DNA of 64,000 nt, from positions 1-64,000 of the forward strand of contig NZ_SRIC01000003.1 of NCBI RefSeq assembly GCF_004684775.1. The letters are read 5' to 3'. The translations under genes and the position numbers were made by a program. Each line of letters starts with the position of its first letter. Position 1 is the stretch's first letter. Of the stretch, positions 1 through 7,405 are shown in pieces. The notes below the pieces were generated by a model. It did no database searches. It was not told where the DNA came from and worked only from the letters and a program-made list of their open reading frames with translations. The DNA is from Streptomyces sp. MZ04. Its GTDB lineage: Bacteria > Actinomycetota > Actinomycetes > Streptomycetales > Streptomycetaceae.

Positions 1-27
1 GGCGGACGGCTGATCGTCGGCGGGGGG

Positions 28-1251
28 CTACGGAAGCGCGTTGAGGTAGTGCTCCCCGATGTCGCGCAGCCGGTGCGCCGCGGAGTCGTGCGCGGTCAGG
101 GCGCGGGCGTTGCGCCAGAAGCGGTCGAGGCCGGGGTCGGTCGCCAGGGTCGGGGTGCCGGCGGTGAGTTCGAGGACGCGGGTGGTGATGTGCAGGGCGG
201 AATCGGCGGTGACCGCTTCGGCCGCGCCGACGAGGAACGCGATGTCGGCGCGCTCGTCCGCACCGAGCGCGGGGCCCTGCGCAAGTCCGAGCGCCAGGGC
301 CTGCGCCGCGCGGTCCACCACCGCGCCCGCACTGTGGACGGACGTCGCCAACTCCCCGTAGGCGAGGAGCAGATAGGGGTCGGCGGGCGGTGTCCCGTAG
401 TGCGCGCCGCCGTCGGCATCTGCCGACGGGCGGGTGCGTGGCAGGGCGCGGCTGATGTCCCGCGCCTCGGCCAGGGCACCCTCCGCGTTGCCCAGGCCGA
501 CGTGGACGAGCAGCAGTCGACGGGTCAGCGGCGCGAGCGCGGTGAACGGTGAGATCTCGTGCTCGTCCACCGGAACGCCGCCGAGTACCTGGTGCGCCGC
601 CACGGGTACGTCGTCGTAACTGACGCCGCCCGCCCCGCTCAGACGCTGGCCGAGCAGATCGTGCGCGGGCTCGGCGGACACCCCGGGGTGGGCCGGGTCC
701 ACATGGACGACCACCCAGGCGCCGCTGTCCGTGCGCCGCGCCGTATGGAGGAGCCGGTCAGCGACGGCGACGCCCGCGGTCAGGGGTCGCCGGCCGTTGA
801 GGACGTACCCGTCGGCGGCCGGGGTGAGCGCGAGGCCGGTGCCTGTCTGCGCGTCCGGCAGGTCGATGTCACCGCCCCAGAGCCACTGTTCCTGTACGGC
901 GCGCAGTTCGAGCGCGGCGGCGTCTTCGGGGGTTCCGAAGAGCCGCGGACTCCACGACAGGGCGTGGTGGTGCGCGAGGAGTTCGGCGATGGAACTGTCC
1001 GCCGCCGCGATGTCCCTGACCGCCGTACACGCCGTGCGCCAGTCGACGCCGCGGCCGTACGTGCCGTCAGCGCCGGGCGGGCCATCCGTGCCTGGCGGTG
1101 TCAGGAGCGCGGACAGTCCCGCCTCGCGCAGCCGGGAGACCTCGTCGAACGGAGGCTTGCCCGCACGGTCGCGCAGGTCCGCGTCGACGGCGAGGTCGTC
1201 GGCGAGTTCGCGGACGACGCGCGGCGAGGCGGAGGGGATCAGCGTTGTCAC
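28..1251 (-). CDS. Acyl-CoA dehydrogenase-fold flavin monooxygenase (DszC/SfnB-like)
   Basis: 407 aa, GTG start. The fold is that of acyl-CoA dehydrogenases, but the C-terminal FWRNARALTAHDSAAHR segment and the IGEHYLNALP ending are typical of the DszC/SfnB subgroup. Members of that subgroup are reduced-flavin-dependent monooxygenases acting on organosulfur compounds (dibenzothiophene, dimethylsulfone and similar). They need a partner flavin reductase, and none is seen nearby. The N-terminal helical domain covers roughly residues 1-110, the beta domain 120-220 and the C-terminal four-helix domain 240-400. A role in sulfur scavenging is inferred from family and from the operator-like inverted repeat just upstream. 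Substrate cannot be told from sequence; an ordinary acyl-CoA dehydrogenase is the alternative but less likely. Confidence 0.8.
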   Translation of the reverse strand: MTTLIPSASPRVVRELADDLAVDADLRDRAGKPPFDEVSRLREAGLSALLTPPGTDGPPGADGTYGRGVDWRTACTAVRDIAAADSSIAELLAHHHALSWSPRLFGTPEDAAALELRAVQEQWLWGGDIDLPDAQTGTGLALTPAADGYVLNGRRPLTAGVAVADRLLHTARRTDSGAWVVVHVDPAHPGVSAEPAHDLLGQRLSGAGGVSYDDVPVAAHQVLGGVPVDEHEISPFTALAPLTRRLLLVHVGLGNAEGALAEARDISRALPRTRPSADADGGAHYGTPPADPYLLLAYGELATSVHSAGAVVDRAAQALALGLAQGPALGADERADIAFLVGAAEAVTADSALHITTRVLELTAGTPTLATDPGLDRFWRNARALTAHDSAAHRLRDIGEHYLNALP

Positions 1252-1266
1252 GGAGACGCCTCACAG

Positions 1267-1298
1267 ATTCCTAGTTTCCCTACCTGATTGATAGGAAT
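1267..1298 (-). promoter_or_regulatory. Inverted repeat upstream of the flavin monooxygenase (candidate operator)
   Basis: ATTCCTA and TAGGAAT form a perfect 7-bp inverted repeat separated by 18 bp, starting 16 bp upstream of the GTG start. The surrounding tract is clearly A/T-richer than its neighbours. The spacing and location fit a promoter/operator. The Rrf2-type regulator encoded at 2.2-2.6 kb is a candidate binder, but that is inference. Confidence 0.35.
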
Positions 1299-1422
1299 AG
1301 TGGATCCGAACTCCTGTTGCGGCAAGGGGGTGTTCAAGGTGTGGACCGAGGAGTCTCGGTCTGTGGGATCCCGCCCTGAAATTCGGTTACGGAACCGCGG
1401 CCCGAATGCCTAGCATCCGACC

Positions 1423-1644
1423 ATGCCAAAACCATCCGGGTTCGCCTACGAGCAGCGTCCCGACGCCAGCGTGACGATCACCCACCACGGCCGCCCGGCA
1501 GGCACACTGCGTGGTGCGCGCGCCGTGAAGTTCCTCGCCGAGGTCGAGTCGGGCGATGCCCAACTGGTGATGGCCCGTTGGACGGGTGCCTACAAGCACG
1601 GCAACGAACGCATGGCGCGCAATCACCCGCGCAACCGGAAGTAG
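1423..1644 (+). CDS. Small conserved hypothetical protein
   Basis: 73 aa, basic C-terminus (ARNHPRNRK), no membrane segment and no motif I can assign. It looks like a small nucleic-acid-compatible protein, but no function can be stated. A -10-like TAGCAT at 1411-1416 lies exactly 7 bp before the ATG, and no Shine-Dalgarno sequence is present, so the transcript is probably leaderless. The stop codon lies in the first copy of a 10-bp tandem repeat. Confidence 0.7.
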   Translation: MPKPSGFAYEQRPDASVTITHHGRPAGTLRGARAVKFLAEVESGDAQLVMARWTGAYKHGNERMARNHPRNRK

Positions 1645-1682
1645 CCGGTACCAGCCGGTACCAGCCGGTACCAGCCGGAACC
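1643..1682 (+). repeat. Four tandem copies of a 10-bp unit (AGCCGGTACC)
   Basis: Three perfect copies of AGCCGGTACC at 1643, 1653 and 1663 are followed by a variant AGCCGGAACC at 1673. Each perfect unit contains the palindrome GGTACC. The array starts in the stop codon of the 73-aa gene and ends directly at the AGAGGAGG ribosome-binding site of the next gene, so it fills the whole spacer between them. It is a likely slippage product; an effect on translation of the downstream gene is possible but untested. Confidence 0.85.
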
Positions 1683-1703
1683 AGAGGAGGCGTGGCTCGG
1701 ACC

Positions 1704-2144
1704 GTGGGACTGATCGAACGGCTGTGGGCGGCTGGGGAGATGCCGTTCCGTGACGGGCTCTACCGGCCGGACGACACCGGCCGGGAGGTGCACGTGGAGG
1801 GTCCGGGGGCCTACCACCCGGACGCCGGGCAGCCGATCCCCTTCCTTCTGGGCGGGCCCGTCGACGTGGCCCTGGCCATCGCGGAGGACGGCTGTACCGA
1901 TGTGCACCCCTGCTTCGAGAGCCCGCTGCCGGACGGATCGGGGTCGATGTCCGGCGGGGGAAGCGGAATGGGCAACATCGGCTATCTCGCCCGTCTCGAC
2001 GCCGATGGCACCCTGCGGTGGGTGGCCGTCATGTTCCTCTCCAACCCGTTCGTCGGTGTGCGCCACGAAGGAGCGACCGCGGTCTTCACCAACGACTGGC
2101 GCAACAAGCTGACCCTCGACCTGACCGCGCCCGCCTTTGCCTGA
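1704..2144 (+). CDS. Conserved hypothetical protein
   Basis: 146 aa from the GTG at 1704, chosen because the strong AGAGGAGG at 1683-1690 is then 13 nt upstream. A GTG at 1692 would be only 1 nt from it, and an ATG at 1740 is a further option. The protein is acidic and soluble, with a Gly/Ser-rich loop (SGSMSGGGSGMGNIGYLAR) and no signal peptide. I do not recognise the family. It is convergent with the Rrf2 gene. Confidence 0.6.
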   Translation: MGLIERLWAAGEMPFRDGLYRPDDTGREVHVEGPGAYHPDAGQPIPFLLGGPVDVALAIAEDGCTDVHPCFESPLPDGSGSMSGGGSGMGNIGYLARLDADGTLRWVAVMFLSNPFVGVRHEGATAVFTNDWRNKLTLDLTAPAFA

Positions 2145-2169
2145 CCAATTTCTCTGGCTGAGGGTCTGA

Positions 2170-2628
2170 CTAAGGGTTCGTCCAAGCCGCCGGGTCCTCG
2201 GCGAGCGCCGTCACCTGGGCCGGGAGTTCGGCCGCCGCGACGTCGGCCAGCGAGACGCCCTCGAGGATCTGGCGGACATTGGCGCGCAGCGCGATCCACA
2301 GCGGAAGCAGCGACTCCGCGGGTCCGCTGTAGGCCAGCTCCGGCGGGCGGACACCGCGCACCGACACCAAGGGCCCCTCCACGACACGGATCACATCCGC
2401 GATGCTGATGGAATCGGCGGGCCGGGCCAGGCGGTAGCCGCCGTTGCCGCCGCGCTGGCTGAGAACGAGCCCTCCGCGGCGCATGTCGTTGAGGATGCCC
2501 TCGAGGAACTTGTGCGGGATCTCCTGAGCCTCCGCGATGGCCTCGGCCTTCAAGGGCCCGTCGTCCTGGCACGCGGCGAGTTGCAGCGCGGCACGTACCG
2601 CGTAGTCCGCCCTGGCTGAGATCCGCAT
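2170..2628 (-). CDS. Rrf2 family transcriptional regulator
   Basis: 152 aa starting at MRISARADYAV, the classical Rrf2 N-terminus; the longer reading with MHHNAA is unlikely. The winged helix-turn-helix occupies residues 1-85, with the RGGNGGYRLARP wing motif. Only one cysteine (in LAACQDDG) is present, so it lacks the three-cysteine cluster of IscR/NsrR and belongs to the CymR-like, non-iron-sulfur class. That class often controls sulfur metabolism through protein or metabolite contacts. The DszC/SfnB-like gene 0.9 kb away makes a sulfur-linked role plausible, but this is inference. Confidence 0.85.
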   Translation of the reverse strand: MRISARADYAVRAALQLAACQDDGPLKAEAIAEAQEIPHKFLEGILNDMRRGGLVLSQRGGNGGYRLARPADSISIADVIRVVEGPLVSVRGVRPPELAYSGPAESLLPLWIALRANVRQILEGVSLADVAAAELPAQVTALAEDPAAWTNP

Positions 2629-2795
2629 GGCCGCATTATGGTGCACCGCCCCGAACGGAACGTATCGCCCCTGGTCACACGGTCGTGAACGGCAGGCGCC
2701 CGACGTCCGCGATCAGCGTTGTCAGTGGTCGCCAGTAAGTTCATTGATGTCCCGCCGATCCGGCGTGGACGTCCCTTTGGCGTGGAGGAGTTGGT

Positions 2796-3305
2796 GTGGT
2801 GTCAGTTTGGGAGAGGTCGAGCACGGCGCGGGTGACCGCACCCGCACGGCCGCGTAAGCTCGCCAAGGTCCCGTTCGTCGAACTGGCCGACGGACGCCTG
2901 CAGGGAGTGGTGTCCAGCGGTTCGGACATCGGCCGGGTCTACGTCTCGTCGATCGCGGCAGGAACGTACGCGTTCGCGTGCAGCACCAACAACAACCGGC
3001 CCTGCGGCGGCGCGCGCGGCTCGTTCTGCAACCACATCCGGGCGCTCGTCGGCGAGGCGGTGCTGCAGTACGGCGCCGAGCGCGTCGCCCGCTACCTGAA
3101 GATCGAGGCCGCCGACGGCGAGCCGAGCGCGCACTCCCTCACCTTCGAGATGAGCGGCACCCGCCCGGCGCAGGGGGACACCACGGCCGCCGCGCCCGTC
3201 TTCAGCCGGTTCCTGCGCCACCTGGCGTACCTGGAACTCGCCCCGAGCACCGCGCCGTTGCCCGAGATGCAGTGGTTCCCGCCGACCAGGGCGGTGGCCG
3301 CCTGA
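2796..3305 (+). CDS. SWIM zinc-finger protein, first gene of the MoxR/VWA operon
   Basis: 169 aa; GTG start with GGAGGAG five nt upstream. The middle carries a SWIM-like metal site: C62, C70, C78 and H80, ending in the diagnostic CxH (FCNHIRALVG). SWIM domains bind zinc and nucleic acid or protein partners. The stop overlaps the next start (TGATG), so translation is coupled. It heads a five-gene co-directional operon with an unknown protein, a VWA protein, a MoxR ATPase and a DUF5682 protein. Together they look like a MoxR-VWA chaperone system; the SWIM protein is a plausible substrate-recognition or nucleic-acid adaptor, which is inference. Confidence 0.75.
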   Translation: MVSVWERSSTARVTAPARPRKLAKVPFVELADGRLQGVVSSGSDIGRVYVSSIAAGTYAFACSTNNNRPCGGARGSFCNHIRALVGEAVLQYGAERVARYLKIEAADGEPSAHSLTFEMSGTRPAQGDTTAAAPVFSRFLRHLAYLELAPSTAPLPEMQWFPPTRAVAA

Positions 3306-4702
3306 TGCGCGCCGATCTGCTCGCCGAGGCCGCCGAGGACATTGCCGGGCTCGACGAGGCCGTCACGGCCGTCGACGCCTTCGACCAGGCACTCGTCACC
3401 GGCCTGCTCCGTCCGCAGCCCGCCCAGGCCGCCGGTCTGACACAACTCGCCCACGCCGTCGCGGCATCGCCCTTGTCGGCGCGTGTCGCCGAGGCCGCCG
3501 AGAAGGCCGCCGCCGGCGCCGCGAGCGAGGACCACTTCGTCGCACTGGCCGCGGCCCGCACCGCACTGCTCGGCTCCGTCCACGACGCCCTGCTCACCCG
3601 CGTCGAGGAGGCGACAGGACGCCCCCGCGGCGAGCGGACCGCGTCGGCGCCCGGCGGGCAGGAAGCGGCGAACGTCCTTGCCGCGGCCCGCTCCTGGCTC
3701 TGCGACCTGGCGCGCGCCGGGTGGCAGGGCATCGACCACGAGCTGGTCTCCGGCGCGGCGCAGATCGTCTCCGCGATGCTCCCGGACCCGGCCCTGCGCC
3801 GCCCGGCCACCCTCCTGGACGGCTTCGCCGCCGAACTCGCCGCGTCCTGTCCGGGCGTGACCCTGGAACGCGTTCCGGTACGCCGCTGGGCCGACCTCTG
3901 GTCACGCGCGATGCTCCTCACCCTGCCCGGAGCGGCCGATGCCCCGGCCACCGGCACGGCCACCGGCCGCCTGCTGCCCCTCGGCGTCGATGTGCAGGAA
4001 CACGCGACCGCCGTACAGGCCCAGGTCCACGCGGTGTTCGAGCCCGCCGACGGCAGCGCTCCCCGCCTGGTGCGGGCCAGTGCCTCGGCGCCCAAGCCCG
4101 ACACGGTCGTCGGAGCCGGCCTCTGGCAGCTGCTCCGCCCGCACATGTCGCTCCTCGCGGCGCTCGGCGAGGGCCGCTCGATGGAACTCACCGACATGCC
4201 GGTCACCGCCGATGGCGACCTCATCTGGGGCGACGACCACGCCCGCGCGGGCGAGCCCGCGGACGCCTTCGCGACCGCCCGCGTGGCCCTGCCCACCGCC
4301 ACGGACGCGCCGACCGCACCCCTGGACCGGCATCCGGCGCGCATCGCCGTCCCGGTGTTCCTCGAGGGGTACGCGGCGCAGGAGGACGACGAGGCGGTGA
4401 CGTTCACGGTGGCCGGACACCCCTTGCCCGTCGACACCGACCGCATCCCGGCCGCGGGACCGCTCACCCCCAAGGCCGTCGCCGCGTCCGGAGCGTGCAT
4501 CGGACTGCTCCACTGGGACGCCGGGGCGTACCGCCTCCAGCCGCTGGCCGTGGAGACGACCGTACGGAAGAAGACCGTGGCCATCCACGCCGGGGGATGG
4601 GCCGGAGGCACGACCGACAAGGCCGGTGTCAAGGCGGAGAAGGCCGCCACCGACGCGGTGGCCGTGCTGCGGGAGCGCGCGGGAAGGCTGCTGCGGAAAT
4701 GA
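3305..4702 (+). CDS. Uncharacterised protein of the MoxR/VWA operon
   Basis: 465 aa from the ATG that overlaps the SWIM stop. The N-terminal 170 residues are alanine-rich and helical. The C-terminal half is mixed alpha/beta, ending with a basic helical tail (RERAGRLLRK). There is no signal peptide, membrane segment or catalytic motif I can name. Its stop overlaps the VWA start (ATGA), so it is almost certainly made with the other four proteins. In ternary MoxR-VWA systems such an extra protein can be an effector or adaptor; nothing in this sequence decides that. Confidence 0.75.
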   Translation: MRADLLAEAAEDIAGLDEAVTAVDAFDQALVTGLLRPQPAQAAGLTQLAHAVAASPLSARVAEAAEKAAAGAASEDHFVALAAARTALLGSVHDALLTRVEEATGRPRGERTASAPGGQEAANVLAAARSWLCDLARAGWQGIDHELVSGAAQIVSAMLPDPALRRPATLLDGFAAELAASCPGVTLERVPVRRWADLWSRAMLLTLPGAADAPATGTATGRLLPLGVDVQEHATAVQAQVHAVFEPADGSAPRLVRASASAPKPDTVVGAGLWQLLRPHMSLLAALGEGRSMELTDMPVTADGDLIWGDDHARAGEPADAFATARVALPTATDAPTAPLDRHPARIAVPVFLEGYAAQEDDEAVTFTVAGHPLPVDTDRIPAAGPLTPKAVAASGACIGLLHWDAGAYRLQPLAVETTVRKKTVAIHAGGWAGGTTDKAGVKAEKAATDAVAVLRERAGRLLRK

Positions 4703-6219
4703 CGGACCAGACGACCGGGCACACGGCCCAGGACACCGTGCGGAGGGCGGAGGACGCCCAGCGGTCCGCGACCCCGCAGAGCCCTGAGGCGGACCCCGAC
4801 GACAACCGTCGGCAGGTCCTGTACTGGCGGCTCCTCGCGCGGCTCTTCGACCCCGAGGAGCAGCCCACGCTGGAGTCGGCGAGTCTCGCCGTCGTCGAGG
4901 ACATCGGACTGCCCTCGGCGCTCCTGGACCCGGGGGCCTCCGTCGACTCGATCGTGCAGCGCCACCCGGAACTGGCCGCCGAGTTCGACGGGTTGATGGC
5001 GCCCGAGCCCGACTCCGCCGACGGTGCCCGCGATCGGGCCGCCGAAGTGCGGCGCGCCGCTCTCGTGTCGAAGACGCTGCTCAATGTGTTCGCCACCGGA
5101 TCCGGCACGGTCACCGCCGGGCAGCTGGCGCGCTGGCAGTCCGACGCGGGCTGGCTGGAGCGTGCGCTCGGCTGCAAGCCCGGCGATCTGCGCGGCGGCC
5201 GGGCCGGTGCGGGAGGCACAGGGGCAGGAGGCGCAGGCACGGGAGCGGTCACAGGCGGCGGGGGACAGGGCGTCAGCCCGACCGGCACCGGCGGCCGGGG
5301 CACGACCCCCGACCTCAGCCGGCTCATCCCGGCGATCGGCCCGGAGCTGGGCTCCATCGAGGCCGACCTGGTCAAGCGCATGCACCTGCGTGAGGTCCTC
5401 GCCGACCCCAAGCTCGCCTCGCAGCTGACCCCGAGCATGTCGCTCATCGAGCAGCTGCTGCGCGACAAGGACAACCTCTCGGGCGTGGCCCTGGCCAACG
5501 CCAAGGCGCTGATCCGCCGCTTCGTCGACGAGGTCGCCGAAGTCCTTCGCACCCAGGTGGAGAAGGCCACGACAGGCACCCTCGACCGCTCGGTGCCGCC
5601 CAAGCGGGTGTTCCGCAACCTCGACCTCGACCGCACCATCTGGAAGAACCTCACCAACTGGGACCCCGAGGAGGAGCGGCTCTACGTCGACCGCCTCTAC
5701 TACCGGCAGACCGCCCGCAAGACGACGCCCCAGCGGCTGATCGTCGTCGTGGACCAGTCGGGCTCGATGGTCGACTCGATGGTGAACTGCACGATCCTGG
5801 CGTCGATCTTCGCCGGGCTGCCCAAGGTGGACGTCCATCTCATCGCGTACGACACCCAGGCGCTCGACCTCACGCCCTGGGTGCACGACCCCTTCGAGAC
5901 GCTCCTTCGCACCCAGCTCGGCGGCGGCACCGACGGCACGGTCGCCATGGCGCTGGCCCAGCCGAAGATCGCCGAGCCCCGCAACACCGTCGTCGTATGG
6001 ATCTCCGACTTCTACGAGTGGCGCAGCGAGCCGCTGTTCGAGTCGATGGCGGCCATCCACCGCTCGGGGGCCAAGTTCATCCCGGTCGGTTCGGTGACCA
6101 GCTCAGGGCGCGGCAGCGTCAACCCGTGGTTCCGCGAGCGCTTCAAGGACCTCGGTGCGCCGGTGCTCTCCGGCCACATAAAGAAGCTCGTCCACGAGCT
6201 CAAGTCGTTCCTCGCCTGA
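4699..6219 (+). CDS. VWA (von Willebrand factor A) domain protein
   Basis: 506 aa. Residues 1-165 are helical. A Gly/Ala/Thr-rich low-complexity linker covers about 168-203. A helical region follows, then a C-terminal VWA domain (about 345-500) with a complete MIDAS start, D352-x-S354-x-S356 in VVDQSGSM, and the later GGGTDGT and WISDFYE segments that supply the Thr and Asp ligands. VWA proteins of this kind pair with MoxR AAA+ ATPases, coupling metal-ion insertion or remodelling of a client. The start ATG overlaps the preceding stop, and the MoxR gene begins 61 bp downstream, supporting a VWA-MoxR pair. Confidence 0.88.
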   Translation: MTDQTTGHTAQDTVRRAEDAQRSATPQSPEADPDDNRRQVLYWRLLARLFDPEEQPTLESASLAVVEDIGLPSALLDPGASVDSIVQRHPELAAEFDGLMAPEPDSADGARDRAAEVRRAALVSKTLLNVFATGSGTVTAGQLARWQSDAGWLERALGCKPGDLRGGRAGAGGTGAGGAGTGAVTGGGGQGVSPTGTGGRGTTPDLSRLIPAIGPELGSIEADLVKRMHLREVLADPKLASQLTPSMSLIEQLLRDKDNLSGVALANAKALIRRFVDEVAEVLRTQVEKATTGTLDRSVPPKRVFRNLDLDRTIWKNLTNWDPEEERLYVDRLYYRQTARKTTPQRLIVVVDQSGSMVDSMVNCTILASIFAGLPKVDVHLIAYDTQALDLTPWVHDPFETLLRTQLGGGTDGTVAMALAQPKIAEPRNTVVVWISDFYEWRSEPLFESMAAIHRSGAKFIPVGSVTSSGRGSVNPWFRERFKDLGAPVLSGHIKKLVHELKSFLA

Positions 6220-6280
6220 CGCTCCGGGCTTCGACCGCTCTCTCCCCTTGACCTGAACACTTTTCGAGGAAGGCCCTGCC

Positions 6281-7405
6281 ATGTCCGATCTGTTGCGCGC
6301 CCCCGCCGAGCTCAAGTACGCCGAGGAGCTGGACTGGCTCGAGTCCGTCGACGACAACCCCAAGCCCTTCTCCTGGCGGCTTTCCCCCAAGATGGTCCGC
6401 CTGTTCGTCCTGGGCTCCGAGCGCTCCGACGGCCTGGACCGGAAGATCTCGCAGAAGTGGTTCGGCGACCGCAGCTTCGTCGAGCGTTCCATCGTCACGC
6501 TGGCCTCCGACCGCGGACTGCTGCTCATCGGCGATCCCGGCACCGGCAAGAGCTGGCTGGCCGAGCTGCTCTCCGCGGCGATCTGCCGCAACTCCACGCA
6601 GGTGGTGCAGGGCACGGCCGGCACCACCGAGGACCACATCAAGTACTCCTGGAACGTGTCCATGGTCATCGCCAAGGGCCAGTCGCGGGAGTCGATGATC
6701 CCTTCGCCGATGATGACGGCGATGGAGACCGGCACGATCGGGCGTTTCGAGGAACTGACGCGCTCCACCAGCGATGTCCAGGACGCGCTGATCTCGATCC
6801 TGTCCGAGAAGTACATCTCCGTACCGGAACTGGGCAGCGACGCGGACAGCGACAACATCGTCTTCGCGAAGCCCGGCTTCTCCGTCATCGCCACCGCCAA
6901 CAGCCGCGACCGCGGCGTCAACGACCTGTCGTCGGCCCTCAAGCGCCGCTTCAACTTCGTCCGCATCCCGGTCGTGACGAACAAGAAGAGCGAGACGGAG
7001 ATCGTCCGCTTCCGCACCGAGGAACTGCTGCGCCGCCACCAGATCGACCTTGACGTGCCGCCGACACTGCTCGACGTACTGCTGCAGAGCTTCGCCGACC
7101 TGCGCGCGTCAGCGGCCGCGGCCGCCAGCGACGACGAGAAGCTGGAGTCCGCCCTGTCCACCGCCGAACAGATCGGTGTGCTCGAGGACGCCATACTGCA
7201 CAGCAACTTCTTCGGCGAGCGCGCCCTGACCGCGCACACGCTGGCCTCCTCGCTGGTGGGATCACTGGCCCGGCGCGAGCCCGAGGACCTGGCCATCCTC
7301 AACAAGTATCTGCACGGCGTCGTCGAGCCGCGCAGCAAGGAAGTCGGCGGATCCTGGCCGGAGTTTCTGGAGGGCGGCCGCGACGCGATCGCCACCCTGT
7401 CGTGA
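6281..7405 (+). CDS. MoxR-family AAA+ ATPase
   Basis: 374 aa, ATG with GAGGAAGG upstream. Walker A is GDPGTGKS at residues 84-91. A sensor-type TANSRDRG and an arginine-finger-like SSALKRRFNF follow, as in MoxR/RavA ATPases. These act as chaperones with VWA partners, and the VWA protein is the gene just upstream. The last 4 nt overlap the start of the DUF5682 gene (GTGA). No membrane segment is present, so the complex should be cytoplasmic. Identification as a MoxR-type ATPase is firm; the client is unknown. Confidence 0.9.
   Translation: MSDLLRAPAELKYAEELDWLESVDDNPKPFSWRLSPKMVRLFVLGSERSDGLDRKISQKWFGDRSFVERSIVTLASDRGLLLIGDPGTGKSWLAELLSAAICRNSTQVVQGTAGTTEDHIKYSWNVSMVIAKGQSRESMIPSPMMTAMETGTIGRFEELTRSTSDVQDALISILSEKYISVPELGSDADSDNIVFAKPGFSVIATANSRDRGVNDLSSALKRRFNFVRIPVVTNKKSETEIVRFRTEELLRRHQIDLDVPPTLLDVLLQSFADLRASAAAAASDDEKLESALSTAEQIGVLEDAILHSNFFGERALTAHTLASSLVGSLARREPEDLAILNKYLHGVVEPRSKEVGGSWPEFLEGGRDAIATLS

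Noticed and set aside
3202-6060. Very long minus-strand open frame (952 codons) opposite the MoxR/VWA operon
   Set aside because: High-GC shadow; composition is typical antisense Arg/Ala/Gly text, while the plus strand has intact VWA and overlapping starts.
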